Assembly: GCA_910588955.1 (NCBI GenBank)
Contig: CAJURQ010000003.1
Coordinates: 1-64,000, forward strand
Length of the DNA: 64,000 nt
Origin: an uncultured Lachnospiraceae bacterium
GTDB lineage: Bacteria > Bacillota > Clostridia > Lachnospirales > Lachnospiraceae
Direction: 5' to 3'
The position numbers and the translations under genes are program-made. Below, piece by piece: positions 8,074-15,698 of the stretch (positions are counted from its first letter, which is position 1; every line of letters starts with the position of its first letter). The notes under the pieces were generated by a model that saw nothing but the letters and a program-made list of their open reading frames with translations, searched no databases and had not been told where the DNA came from.

Positions 8074-9531
8074 ATGAAACTGAAAAAAGTGTTGGCGCTT
8101 ACATTAGCAGCTGCAATGACCCTGTCACTGACAGCATGCGGCGGTTCCGATGAAGGCGGGGCAGCGGCTCCGGCGGCGGATGATACGGCGGCGGAGGAGT
8201 CTGAAGCTCCCGCAGCGGATGATGCGGCGGACGACGGCGCGGAGGCAGAGGCTCCCGCGGCAGCATCCGGTCTTACCTACGCATCCGTCAATCTGGGTGA
8301 GGACTACAAGGATCTGACAACCACAATCAAGTTCATCCATCACAAGACCGACCGCGAAGAGGATGGCACGATACCTGATCTGATTGCCAAGTTCAATGAA
8401 ATGTATCCCGGCATCACGGTGGAGACCGAGGGTATCACGGATTACGCAGAGGATTCCCTGCTTCGTCTTTCCGCAGGCGACTGGGGCGATGTGATGTTCA
8501 TCCCCGCAATTGACGCGGCTGAGCTTCCTACATACTTTGTTTCCTACGGCACAGTGGACGAGATGAGCGAGTATGTCAACTTTGCGGATCAGTGGAAGGA
8601 TGCGGCGGGCAACTGCTACGGCATCGGTTACATGGGCAACGCGCAGGGCGTTCTCTACAATAAGAAGGTGTTCGCTGACGCGGGCGTGACGTCCCTTCCC
8701 AAGACTCCCGACGAGTTCATCGCGGCTTTACAGGCAATCAAGGACAACACCGACGCGATTCCGCTCTACACAAACTATGCGGCAGGCTGGACAATGGGCG
8801 GCGCATGGGACGGTTACCTCGGCGCGATCACAAACGGCGACGAGACTTGGTTAAACCAGAAGTTCATACATGAGGCGGAGCCTTTCAAAGATCACGGCGA
8901 CGGCACAGGTCCTTACGCACTTTACAAGATTCTCTACGATGCGACGGCACAGGGTCTGATCGAGGACGACTACACCACAACTGACTGGGAGGGTTGTAAG
9001 CCCATGATCAACAACGGCGAGATCGGCGCTATGGTGCTCGGCTCCTGGGCGGTTGCACAGATGAAGGCGGCAGGCGACAATCCGGACGATATCGGTTACA
9101 TGCCTTTCCCTATCACCGTGAACGGTCAGCAGTATGCGACGGCAGGTCCCGACTACTGCTACGGCATTAATGTGAACGCTTCCGACGACAACAAGGCTGC
9201 TGCTATGGTATTTGTAAAGTGGATGGTTGAGGAGTCCGGCTGGTGCGACTTGGAGGGCGGCTACCCGATTTCCAAGACAGCTCCCACTTCCTTCGTATTT
9301 GACGGCGTAAACGTGGTAAACAATGTAACTTCCCTGCCCGGCGAGGAAGATATCATGAACGAGCTGAACTCCGAGTCTGAGCTTTCCTTCAATCAGGGCG
9401 GAGACGCTAAGGTGCAGAGAATCGTTGAGGCTGCAGCTACAGGCGCAGAGAGCTACGATGATATCATGGCAGACTGGACGGCTGCGTGGAACGCGGCGCA
9501 GGAAGAGTGCGGGGTTGAGGTTCTGTATTAA
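8074..9531 (+). CDS. CUT1 sugar ABC transporter substrate-binding lipoprotein
   Basis: A 485-aa extracellular solute-binding protein. It has a lipoprotein signal peptide with lipobox LTAC (Cys22), then a roughly 45-residue Ala/Glu/Asp-rich linker that tethers the domain to the membrane, then a family-1 sugar-binding fold. It is first in an operon with two permeases and sits beside a 2-epimerase and GH130 phosphorylases, so beta-1,4-manno-oligosaccharides are the likely ligand (inference from context). A hairpin-rich 219-nt spacer separates it from the permeases, as expected where the binding protein is made in excess. Confidence 0.9.
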   Translation: MKLKKVLALTLAAAMTLSLTACGGSDEGGAAAPAADDTAAEESEAPAADDAADDGAEAEAPAAASGLTYASVNLGEDYKDLTTTIKFIHHKTDREEDGTIPDLIAKFNEMYPGITVETEGITDYAEDSLLRLSAGDWGDVMFIPAIDAAELPTYFVSYGTVDEMSEYVNFADQWKDAAGNCYGIGYMGNAQGVLYNKKVFADAGVTSLPKTPDEFIAALQAIKDNTDAIPLYTNYAAGWTMGGAWDGYLGAITNGDETWLNQKFIHEAEPFKDHGDGTGPYALYKILYDATAQGLIEDDYTTTDWEGCKPMINNGEIGAMVLGSWAVAQMKAAGDNPDDIGYMPFPITVNGQQYATAGPDYCYGINVNASDDNKAAAMVFVKWMVEESGWCDLEGGYPISKTAPTSFVFDGVNVVNNVTSLPGEEDIMNELNSESELSFNQGGDAKVQRIVEAAATGAESYDDIMADWTAAWNAAQEECGVEVLY

Positions 9532-9592
9532 GGCGGACGCATTTTATAAAGAAGTATTTCATTAAGTTGTTATAGGTTTTGTATGGTTAATC

Positions 9593-9709
9593 GGGGCTGA
9601 CACAGGGGAAATCAAAAGTGGCAGCCCCAACAATTTGAGCCAGAGCATCAAATTGTCATGATCGCAGATGGGAGAACAGCTTTTGTAGATGGTACGCATA
9701 CGTCCCATC
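9593..9709 (+). other. Hairpin cluster between binding protein and permeases
   Basis: Three successive stems fill the operon spacer: GGGGCTG (9593-9599) with CAGCCCC (9622-9628), CAATTTGA (9631-9638) with TCAAATTG (9648-9655), and GATGGGA (9667-9673) with TCCCATC (9703-9709). None has a long T tail, so they look like RNA-stability or processing elements that lower permease expression relative to the binding protein rather than full terminators. Confidence 0.5.
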
Positions 9710-9750
9710 GCGGTCATCGCAGTAAACTGCTCTGACATGGAGGGTAGCAT

Positions 9751-10752
9751 ATGGCGGCACAGGCAAATACAGCGGGAGCTAAAAAAGGATTCCTGCAGTG
9801 GGCAAGGAGCAGAAAAGGGCAGCAGGCTATTATCATTGTTGCGTTTATGATTATACCGCTCGTTCTGTTATTTACATTTACATATCTTCCGTTCGGGGAG
9901 ATGGTCGGATTCAGTTTTTATAAGATGAAATATGTGGGCAAGAGAACTTTTGTGGGCTGGAAGAATTACGCCAGCGTGTTCAGCAGAAAAGACTGTTTCG
10001 GGGCGCTCAAACTGAGTCTCTATTACATGGGAGGCTCCGTGGTGCAGCTTGCACTGGCGCTGTATCTTGCAACGGTCTTAAGTTTCAAGGTAAAGGGCGG
10101 CAATATCTTCAAGGGATTTATGTTTTTCCCTTATCTGATCAACGGTATTGCCATCGGTTTTATTTTCAAGTTTTTCTATACCAGAGGTTTCGTGTTTGAC
10201 ACCGTGCTTCAGTGGTGCGGTTTTCAATTAGACAATCTTCCTTATTGGTTGAAAGACCAGAGTATTAATAATATATCCCTTGTGGGTACGTCCGTCTGGC
10301 GGTATTTCGGACAGAACATGGTGCTCTTTATCGGCGCGATCATGTCGGTGGACTCCGAGCTGTACGAGGCGGCAATGCTCGACGGCGCGAACCGCTTCCA
10401 ACAGTTCAGGTACATTATCCTGCCGAGCATCAAGACGATCGTGACGCTGAATGTGATTCTTTCCATCACCGGTTCTTTGAGTGCATTCGAGCCGCCCTAC
10501 GTTATCACAAGCGGCGCGAACGGGACGGGCACCTACTTTGTGGTCATGAACGAGATTGCCCACACCCAGCAGAAGGTCGGTCTTGCATCGGCGATGGCGG
10601 TGGTGCTGCTCCTTATTATCTTTGCGGCGACGATCTTACAGAAGCTCTTCTTTAAGTACGTGTTCAGGAACGCGGAGGATGAGGATTTCGGCGCGGCGAA
10701 GAAGCGTGAAAAACAGCTTGCGAGATACGCGGCTAGAAAGGCGGGCAGATAG
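9751..10752 (+). CDS. CUT1 sugar ABC transporter permease, MalF-like
   Basis: A 333-aa inner-membrane permease with a cytoplasmic N-terminal tail, six or more hydrophobic segments and the EAA loop that contacts the ATPase (YEAAMLDGANRFQQFRYI, about residues 207-224). It starts behind GGAGGGTAG. It ends directly against the next permease start (stop at 10752, ATG at 10753). It should form the import channel with the following gene. No ATPase is encoded nearby, so a shared MsmX/UgpC-type ATPase from elsewhere is implied. Confidence 0.9.
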   Translation: MAAQANTAGAKKGFLQWARSRKGQQAIIIVAFMIIPLVLLFTFTYLPFGEMVGFSFYKMKYVGKRTFVGWKNYASVFSRKDCFGALKLSLYYMGGSVVQLALALYLATVLSFKVKGGNIFKGFMFFPYLINGIAIGFIFKFFYTRGFVFDTVLQWCGFQLDNLPYWLKDQSINNISLVGTSVWRYFGQNMVLFIGAIMSVDSELYEAAMLDGANRFQQFRYIILPSIKTIVTLNVILSITGSLSAFEPPYVITSGANGTGTYFVVMNEIAHTQQKVGLASAMAVVLLLIIFAATILQKLFFKYVFRNAEDEDFGAAKKREKQLARYAARKAGR

Positions 10753-11601
10753 ATGACGGTATTACAGAAAATCGGACATTATTTAGCGATTGCTTTAAAG
10801 TATTTATCTTTGGTGTTCTTTTCCTTTGTGGCGGTGCTGCCCGTGGTGTCCTGTGTGATCACGGCGTTTAAGACGGAGGAGGAGTATCAGAATACGAATG
10901 TGATGACACTGCCCGTAAGCTGGCTGAACTTTGACAACTTTCTGCAGTCTTTTGACAGGGCAAACATGGGGAGGGCGTTTGTCAATTCCCTTATCATTCT
11001 TGTGTGCGTGCTGACCGTGTCGGTGTTGGTGGGAACTTCCCTCGCCTACGTGCTGAACCGTTTTAAGTTCCCCGGAAACGGGCTGATCCGGAACTTGTTC
11101 CTGTTTGCCACGCTCCTGCCCGGTGTTGCCATGCAGGTTGCGGTGTACGGGATTATGGATGCGCTGAATTTCATCAATTCCCTGCCGGGGTACATCATTA
11201 TGATGTGCGGCACGGATGTAATCGCCATCTATATTTACATCCAGTTCTTTGAAAACATCAGCGTGTCGTTGGACGAGTCGGCGATTATTGACGGGGCGTC
11301 TTACTTTACGATTTATCTTAAGATCCTTCTGCCTCTGCTGAAACCGGCTATCGTGACGTCGTGTATCTTAAAGGGCGTGGGCACTTACAACGAGTACTAC
11401 TGCGCAAACCTGTACTTGCAGAACAAGAAGCTGCTGCCTACCGTGGCGACCAGCCTTTACACTTTCGTTGGTCCGCTGGGAAGTAAATATAACCTGATCT
11501 GCGCGGGCGTTATCATATCGCTTCTGCCGGCGCTGATCGTGTTCATTCTCTTCCAGAAACAGATATACAGCGGCATGACTGCCGGGTCGGTCAAAGGTTA
11601 A
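10753..11601 (+). CDS. CUT1 sugar ABC transporter permease, MalG-like
   Basis: A 282-aa partner permease with six predicted membrane segments. The EAA motif (DESAIIDGASYFTIYLKILL) is in the second half, and the C terminus ends SGMTAGSVKG, typical of MalG-type proteins. It starts directly after the MalF-like stop codon. The pair with the upstream binding protein defines a CUT1 oligosaccharide importer. Confidence 0.9.
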   Translation: MTVLQKIGHYLAIALKYLSLVFFSFVAVLPVVSCVITAFKTEEEYQNTNVMTLPVSWLNFDNFLQSFDRANMGRAFVNSLIILVCVLTVSVLVGTSLAYVLNRFKFPGNGLIRNLFLFATLLPGVAMQVAVYGIMDALNFINSLPGYIIMMCGTDVIAIYIYIQFFENISVSLDESAIIDGASYFTIYLKILLPLLKPAIVTSCILKGVGTYNEYYCANLYLQNKKLLPTVATSLYTFVGPLGSKYNLICAGVIISLLPALIVFILFQKQIYSGMTAGSVKG

Positions 11602-11665
11602 AATAGTTAAAATGTACAAAAAATAAGCTTCATTTAAGTAAAGATGCTAGTTTTTAAAAAGGTGG

Positions 11666-11716
11666 TTGACATCAGAAAAATTTACCTTATAATTTAATTA
11701 ACAGTTAAGCTATTTC
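11666..11716 (+). promoter_or_regulatory. Promoter and operator of the epimerase-phosphorylase operon
   Basis: TTGACA (11666-11671), 16 nt, TATAAT (11688-11693), then TTAAC-A-GTTAA centred near 11703. This is the same -10-plus-GTTAA-palindrome arrangement seen at the LacI and transporter promoters. Downstream, TTTCGC (11713-11718) and GCGAAA (11751-11756) bound a further hairpin in the leader. Confidence 0.65.
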
Positions 11717-11807
11717 GCTCGTTTTAAGCTAAATATTAAGCTGGAAACGGGCGAAATGCATATATGGACATGTGTAAAAAGGGAGAAGGATAAGGAGGGT
11801 ACAAAGC

Positions 11808-12977
11808 ATGATGGTGGAGGAGATTAAGAGCCATTTGACAGACTGCATCATTCCTTTCTGGAAGGGGCTTCGGGATGATGTGAACGGCGGTTATGTGGGC
11901 TACATGGACTACGAGCTGAGACGGGATGAGAAGGCGGTGAAGGGCTGCATCTTAAACAGCCGTATCACATGGTTTTTCGCAAACGCTTACATGACATTAA
12001 AGGACGAGTCACTGCTTAAAGAGGCGCGCCACGGTTACGAGTTTATGCAGAAGTACTGTGTGGACAAAGAGAAGGGCGGTGTGTACTGGTCGGTAAATTA
12101 TGACGGCACGCCGGAGGACACAACGAAACATACTTACAATCAGGCGTTTTCCATTTACGCGCTCGCCTCTTACTACGACGCGTCGAAGGATGAGGGCGCG
12201 CTTGAGACGGCTATGGAGCTGTTCCACATCATCGAGGAGCGGTGCATGGACGAGATCGGCTACAAGGAGGCGTTTGACAGGGAGTTTCACGAGATCGAGA
12301 ACGACAAACTCTCCGAGAACGGCGTCATTGCGGATAAGACGATGAACACCCTGCTCCATGTGTTTGAGGCATACACGGAGCTTTACCGGGTCAGCGGGGA
12401 CGAGGCGGTGAAGGCGCGGCTCAAGTGGATTCTCGACACCATCGCGGAGAAGATTTATAACCCCAAGCTGCACAGGCAGGAAGTGTTTTTCGACCGGGAG
12501 ATGCACTCCATTCTGGATCTGCACTCCTACGGGCACGATATCGAGACGGCGTGGCTGATCAGAAGAGGAACGGATGTGTTAGGGGATGATACATACACAG
12601 AAAAAATGCTGCCGATCATACTTGACTTAACCGGTCAAGTATATCGGGTGGCATTTGACGGCAAGTCCTTTGCCAACGAGTGCGAGAAGGGTGTGGTGGA
12701 TGAAACCCGCATCTGGTGGGTGCAGGCGGAGGCGCTGGTAGGGTTCTTGAACGGGTACCAGCTTGCGCCGGAGCATACCGAGTATCTCGACGCGGCGAGA
12801 GCCGAGTGGGAGTTTATCAAGGCGCATGTGATCGACAAACGCCCCGGTTCCGAGTGGTTCTGGGCTGTGGATAAGGACGGGGAGGCGGTCATCGGGAAAC
12901 CGATCGTGGAGCCTTGGAAGTGCCCGTACCATAACGGGAGGATGTGTCTGGAAGTCATTAGAAGGGGTGTTGACTAG
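11808..12977 (+). CDS. Cellobiose/mannobiose 2-epimerase (AGE family)
   Basis: A 389-aa (alpha/alpha)6-barrel epimerase of the N-acylglucosamine 2-epimerase family, at the length of cellobiose 2-epimerases. The catalytic-pair context is visible: H243 in YGHDIETAWL and H375 in PYHNGRM, with barrel motifs HTYNQAFSIYALASYY and WWVQAEALVGF. Next to two GH130 genes, its likely reaction is beta-1,4-mannobiose to 4-O-beta-mannosyl-glucose. It starts at 11808 behind AAGGAGGG; the adjacent ATG at 11811 is equally possible. It opens an operon with the two phosphorylases and acts in the cytoplasm. Confidence 0.87.
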   Translation: MMVEEIKSHLTDCIIPFWKGLRDDVNGGYVGYMDYELRRDEKAVKGCILNSRITWFFANAYMTLKDESLLKEARHGYEFMQKYCVDKEKGGVYWSVNYDGTPEDTTKHTYNQAFSIYALASYYDASKDEGALETAMELFHIIEERCMDEIGYKEAFDREFHEIENDKLSENGVIADKTMNTLLHVFEAYTELYRVSGDEAVKARLKWILDTIAEKIYNPKLHRQEVFFDREMHSILDLHSYGHDIETAWLIRRGTDVLGDDTYTEKMLPIILDLTGQVYRVAFDGKSFANECEKGVVDETRIWWVQAEALVGFLNGYQLAPEHTEYLDAARAEWEFIKAHVIDKRPGSEWFWAVDKDGEAVIGKPIVEPWKCPYHNGRMCLEVIRRGVD

Positions 12978-13009
12978 ATAAGTCGAAGAAAAAGGAGGAA
13001 AAGACAGAC

Positions 13010-14182
13010 ATGATGCATGAACGGTATTATGTGGAATTAGAGAAATACAATAAGCTGATTGAGCGGAAAAATATAAAGTCAGATGACTACAACGGGATCT
13101 ACGATCGGTATCAGTACCCGGTTTTGACGAGGGAGCATATTCCGCTGACATGGCGGTATGATTTGAACCCGGAGACGAACCCTTATTTTATGGAGCGGCT
13201 GGGCGTCAATGCGGTGATGAACTCGGGCGCCATCGAGCTGAACGGAAAGTATTATCTGGTTGCGAGAATCGAGGGAAATGACAGGAAATCTTTCTTCGGG
13301 GTGGCGGAGAGCGACAACGGGATCGACGGTTTTAAGTTCTGGGATTATCCGATCCTTCTGCCGGATACCTGCCCGGAGGAGACGAACGTATATGACATGC
13401 GTCTGACCAAGCATGAGGACGGCTATATTTACGGCGTGTTCTGCTCCGAGAGCAAGGACACGACAGTGAACGATCTGTCCGCGGCTGTGGCGGCGGCTGG
13501 CATCGTGCGGACGAAGGATTTGAAGAACTGGGAGAGACTGCCGAATCTGGTGACGAAGCGTTCCCCCCAGCAGAGAAACGTGGTGCTGCATCCGGAGTTT
13601 GTGGACGGAAAATATGCGTTCTACACAAGACCCATGGACGATTTCATTGAGACCGGGTCGGGCGGCGGTATCGGCTTCGGACTGTGCGACGATATCACCC
13701 ACGCGGTGGTGGATGAGGAGAAGATGACTTCCATCCGCAGGTATCACACCATCACCGAGGCGAAGAACGGCGCGGGCGCGCCCCCTATCAAGACGGATAA
13801 GGGCTGGATTCATATCGCCCACGGCGTGCGCAACACGGCGGCGGGACTGCGCTATGTGATCTACGCGTTTGCCACGGATTTAAAGGACCCTTCCAAGGTG
13901 ATCGCGGAGCCTTCCGGGATGCTGATCGGTCCGAGAAACTGGGAGCGCGTGGGCGACGTGTCAAACGTGGTGTTCACGAACGGCGCGATCGCAAAGGACA
14001 ACGGAGAAGTGTATATTTACTACGCGGCGAGCGACACGAGAATGCATGTGGCGGCGACGACCATCGACAAGCTGACGGACTATGTGTTCAACACGCCGAG
14101 AGACCTTTACCGCTCCGTGGAGTGCGTGGCGCAAAGGTGTGAGTTTATTAAGAAAAATATGGAGTTTTTATCGAAACAGTAA
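13010..14182 (+). CDS. GH130 4-O-beta-mannosyl-glucose phosphorylase
   Basis: A 390-aa five-bladed beta-propeller of GH130, closest in length and motifs to subfamily 1 enzymes (4-O-beta-D-mannosyl-D-glucose phosphorylase). The catalytic Asp is D129 in VYDMRLT. Other matches are RSPQQRNVVLHPEF and the GGGIGFGLCDD segment. It would split the epimerase product with phosphate to mannose 1-phosphate and glucose. It is the second gene of the operon, 32 nt after the epimerase, with AAAGGAGG upstream. No signal peptide. Subfamily assignment rests on recognised motifs, not alignment. Confidence 0.88.
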   Translation: MMHERYYVELEKYNKLIERKNIKSDDYNGIYDRYQYPVLTREHIPLTWRYDLNPETNPYFMERLGVNAVMNSGAIELNGKYYLVARIEGNDRKSFFGVAESDNGIDGFKFWDYPILLPDTCPEETNVYDMRLTKHEDGYIYGVFCSESKDTTVNDLSAAVAAAGIVRTKDLKNWERLPNLVTKRSPQQRNVVLHPEFVDGKYAFYTRPMDDFIETGSGGGIGFGLCDDITHAVVDEEKMTSIRRYHTITEAKNGAGAPPIKTDKGWIHIAHGVRNTAAGLRYVIYAFATDLKDPSKVIAEPSGMLIGPRNWERVGDVSNVVFTNGAIAKDNGEVYIYYAASDTRMHVAATTIDKLTDYVFNTPRDLYRSVECVAQRCEFIKKNMEFLSKQ

Positions 14183-14207
14183 AGGTGATCAGAAGGAGGA
14201 AGAAAAG

Positions 14208-15230
14208 ATGAGCGAAGTAAAGATGATAAGCCCTGTTGTGAAGAACGTGCCCTGGCAGGAGAAGCCGGAAGGGCTTACGGGCGCGCCGATCTGGCGTTAC
14301 AGCGAGAATCCGATTATCGGCAGAAATCCGGTGGAAGGGGTGGCAAGAATTTTTAACAGCGCGGTGATGCCTTACGGCGATGCGTTTATCGGTGTGTTCC
14401 GCGGGGAACAGACAAACGGTATACCGTACATTTATCTCGGGCACAGCAAGGATGCGATCCACTGGGAGTTTGAGAAGGAGAAGATTCCTTTTAAGGATGA
14501 GCAGGGCAACGACTTTATGCCGGTGTACGCTTACGATCCCCGTCTCGTGAAGGTGGAGGACACCTACTATATTATCTGGTGTCAGGATTTTTACGGTGCG
14601 TCTATCGGTATGGCGAAGACAACGGACTTCAAGACTTTTACCAGAATCGAGAATCCGTTTATTCCGTTTAATAGAAACGCGGTGCTGTTCCCCAGAAAGA
14701 TCAACGGAAACTATGTGCTTTTAAGCCGTCCCTCTGATTCCGGACATACGCCATTTGGCGATATCTTCTTAAGCGAAAGCCCGGATATGGTATACTGGGG
14801 CAAGCACAGACATGTAATGGGCAGAAGCAGCGAGTGGTGGGAGTCCGTCAAGATCGGCGGCGGCGCGGCGCCCATTGAGACCACGGAGGGCTGGCTTTTG
14901 TTCTACCACGGCGTGACCGGCACCTGCAACGGTCTGGTGTACTCCATCGGCGGCGCGATTCTGGACATCGACAATCCGTCCAAGGTGCTGTACCGCTGTG
15001 AGAACTTCCTGCTGACACCGGAGGAGTGGTACGAGGAGAGAGGCTTTGTTCCCAACGTGTGCTTCCCCTGCGCCACCATTCACGACTCCGAGAGCGGCAA
15101 GATCGCGCTCTACTACGGCTGCGCGGACAGCTATGTGGGTCTGGCGTTCACGAAACTGGATGAGATCGTGGATTACATCAAGGAGCACAGCCACACGACG
15201 GAGTCCGATACGGAGATCGGGATCCGCTAA
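14208..15230 (+). CDS. GH130 beta-1,4-manno-oligosaccharide phosphorylase
   Basis: A 340-aa GH130 enzyme of the shorter subfamily-2 type. The catalytic Asp is D110 in YDPRLVKVE, with RNAVLFPRKI and the GGGAAPIET turn as further family marks. It probably removes mannose from beta-1,4-manno-oligosaccharides by phosphorolysis, complementing the mannosyl-glucose phosphorylase. The start at 14208 (MSEVKMISP) is chosen for the AGAAGGAGG site; longer in-frame starts lie inside the upstream gene. It ends the operon, followed by hairpins. Confidence 0.88.
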   Translation: MSEVKMISPVVKNVPWQEKPEGLTGAPIWRYSENPIIGRNPVEGVARIFNSAVMPYGDAFIGVFRGEQTNGIPYIYLGHSKDAIHWEFEKEKIPFKDEQGNDFMPVYAYDPRLVKVEDTYYIIWCQDFYGASIGMAKTTDFKTFTRIENPFIPFNRNAVLFPRKINGNYVLLSRPSDSGHTPFGDIFLSESPDMVYWGKHRHVMGRSSEWWESVKIGGGAAPIETTEGWLLFYHGVTGTCNGLVYSIGGAILDIDNPSKVLYRCENFLLTPEEWYEERGFVPNVCFPCATIHDSESGKIALYYGCADSYVGLAFTKLDEIVDYIKEHSHTTESDTEIGIR

Positions 15231-15284
15231 ACCAGTGATGATGAGTGGTAATCTGCGGTTGTGAGGCATATATCCGGCGAATAA

Positions 15285-15429
15285 CGCAGAGGCTGACGAT
15301 GCCGCTTCCCACGGCGGATTGCCGTCTGCGGGTTTCGCTTATGTGAATCTCAGAAAACAGAATAAAAGATGAGAGCGTCGGCTTTCTGACTTTTCGCAAA
15401 GAAAAGTCGGGGAAAAGCCGGCGCTTTTT
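15285..15429 (+). terminator. Two hairpins ending the phosphorylase operon
   Basis: A first imperfect stem (CGCAGA 15285-15290 with TCTGCG 15325-15330) is followed by a strong terminator. In it, AGCGTCGGCTTT plus CTGACTTTTC (15374-15395) pairs with GAAAAGTCGG and AAAGCCGGCGCT (15401-15425), then TTTTT to 15429. Confidence 0.75.
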
Positions 15430-15492
15430 GGATTGTGGGGAAAGGGGAACGAGGGTATAATAGATAGGTAGACGGTTTTTTGAAAGCGGGGT

Positions 15493-15609
15493 ATGGCTTA
15501 TAGGAATTTATCTGAATCCGAGGAGCTGCAGAAGCAGTACCTTGATTTTTTGCGGAATCCGGCGAAAAGATGTCGGCAGATGCCGGCTTGCATGCAGACT
15601 GCTTCTTGA
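15493..15609 (+). CDS. Possible 38-aa small protein or leader ORF
   Basis: An ORF starting MAYRNLSESEELQKQY lies between the phosphorylase terminator and the giant surface protein. TATAAT at 15455-15460 could be its -10, but the ribosome site (AGCGGGG) is weak. The second half (cysteine and methionine rich) does not look like a settled protein, so it may be the remains of a longer gene. No family recognised. Confidence 0.25.
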   Translation: MAYRNLSESEELQKQYLDFLRNPAKRCRQMPACMQTAS

Positions 15610-15698
15610 CAGATTTGCACGGGGTGGATAGAATGAAACGGAGTAAATCGCGCAATCCGGCGGGATACAAAATAGGAAGGAAACGAGAGGGAGAAAGA

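Noticed and set aside
9562..9750. 62-aa minus-strand ORF in the transporter spacer
   Set aside because: It runs through the three hairpins, ends against the permease start and has no ribosome site or recognised family.
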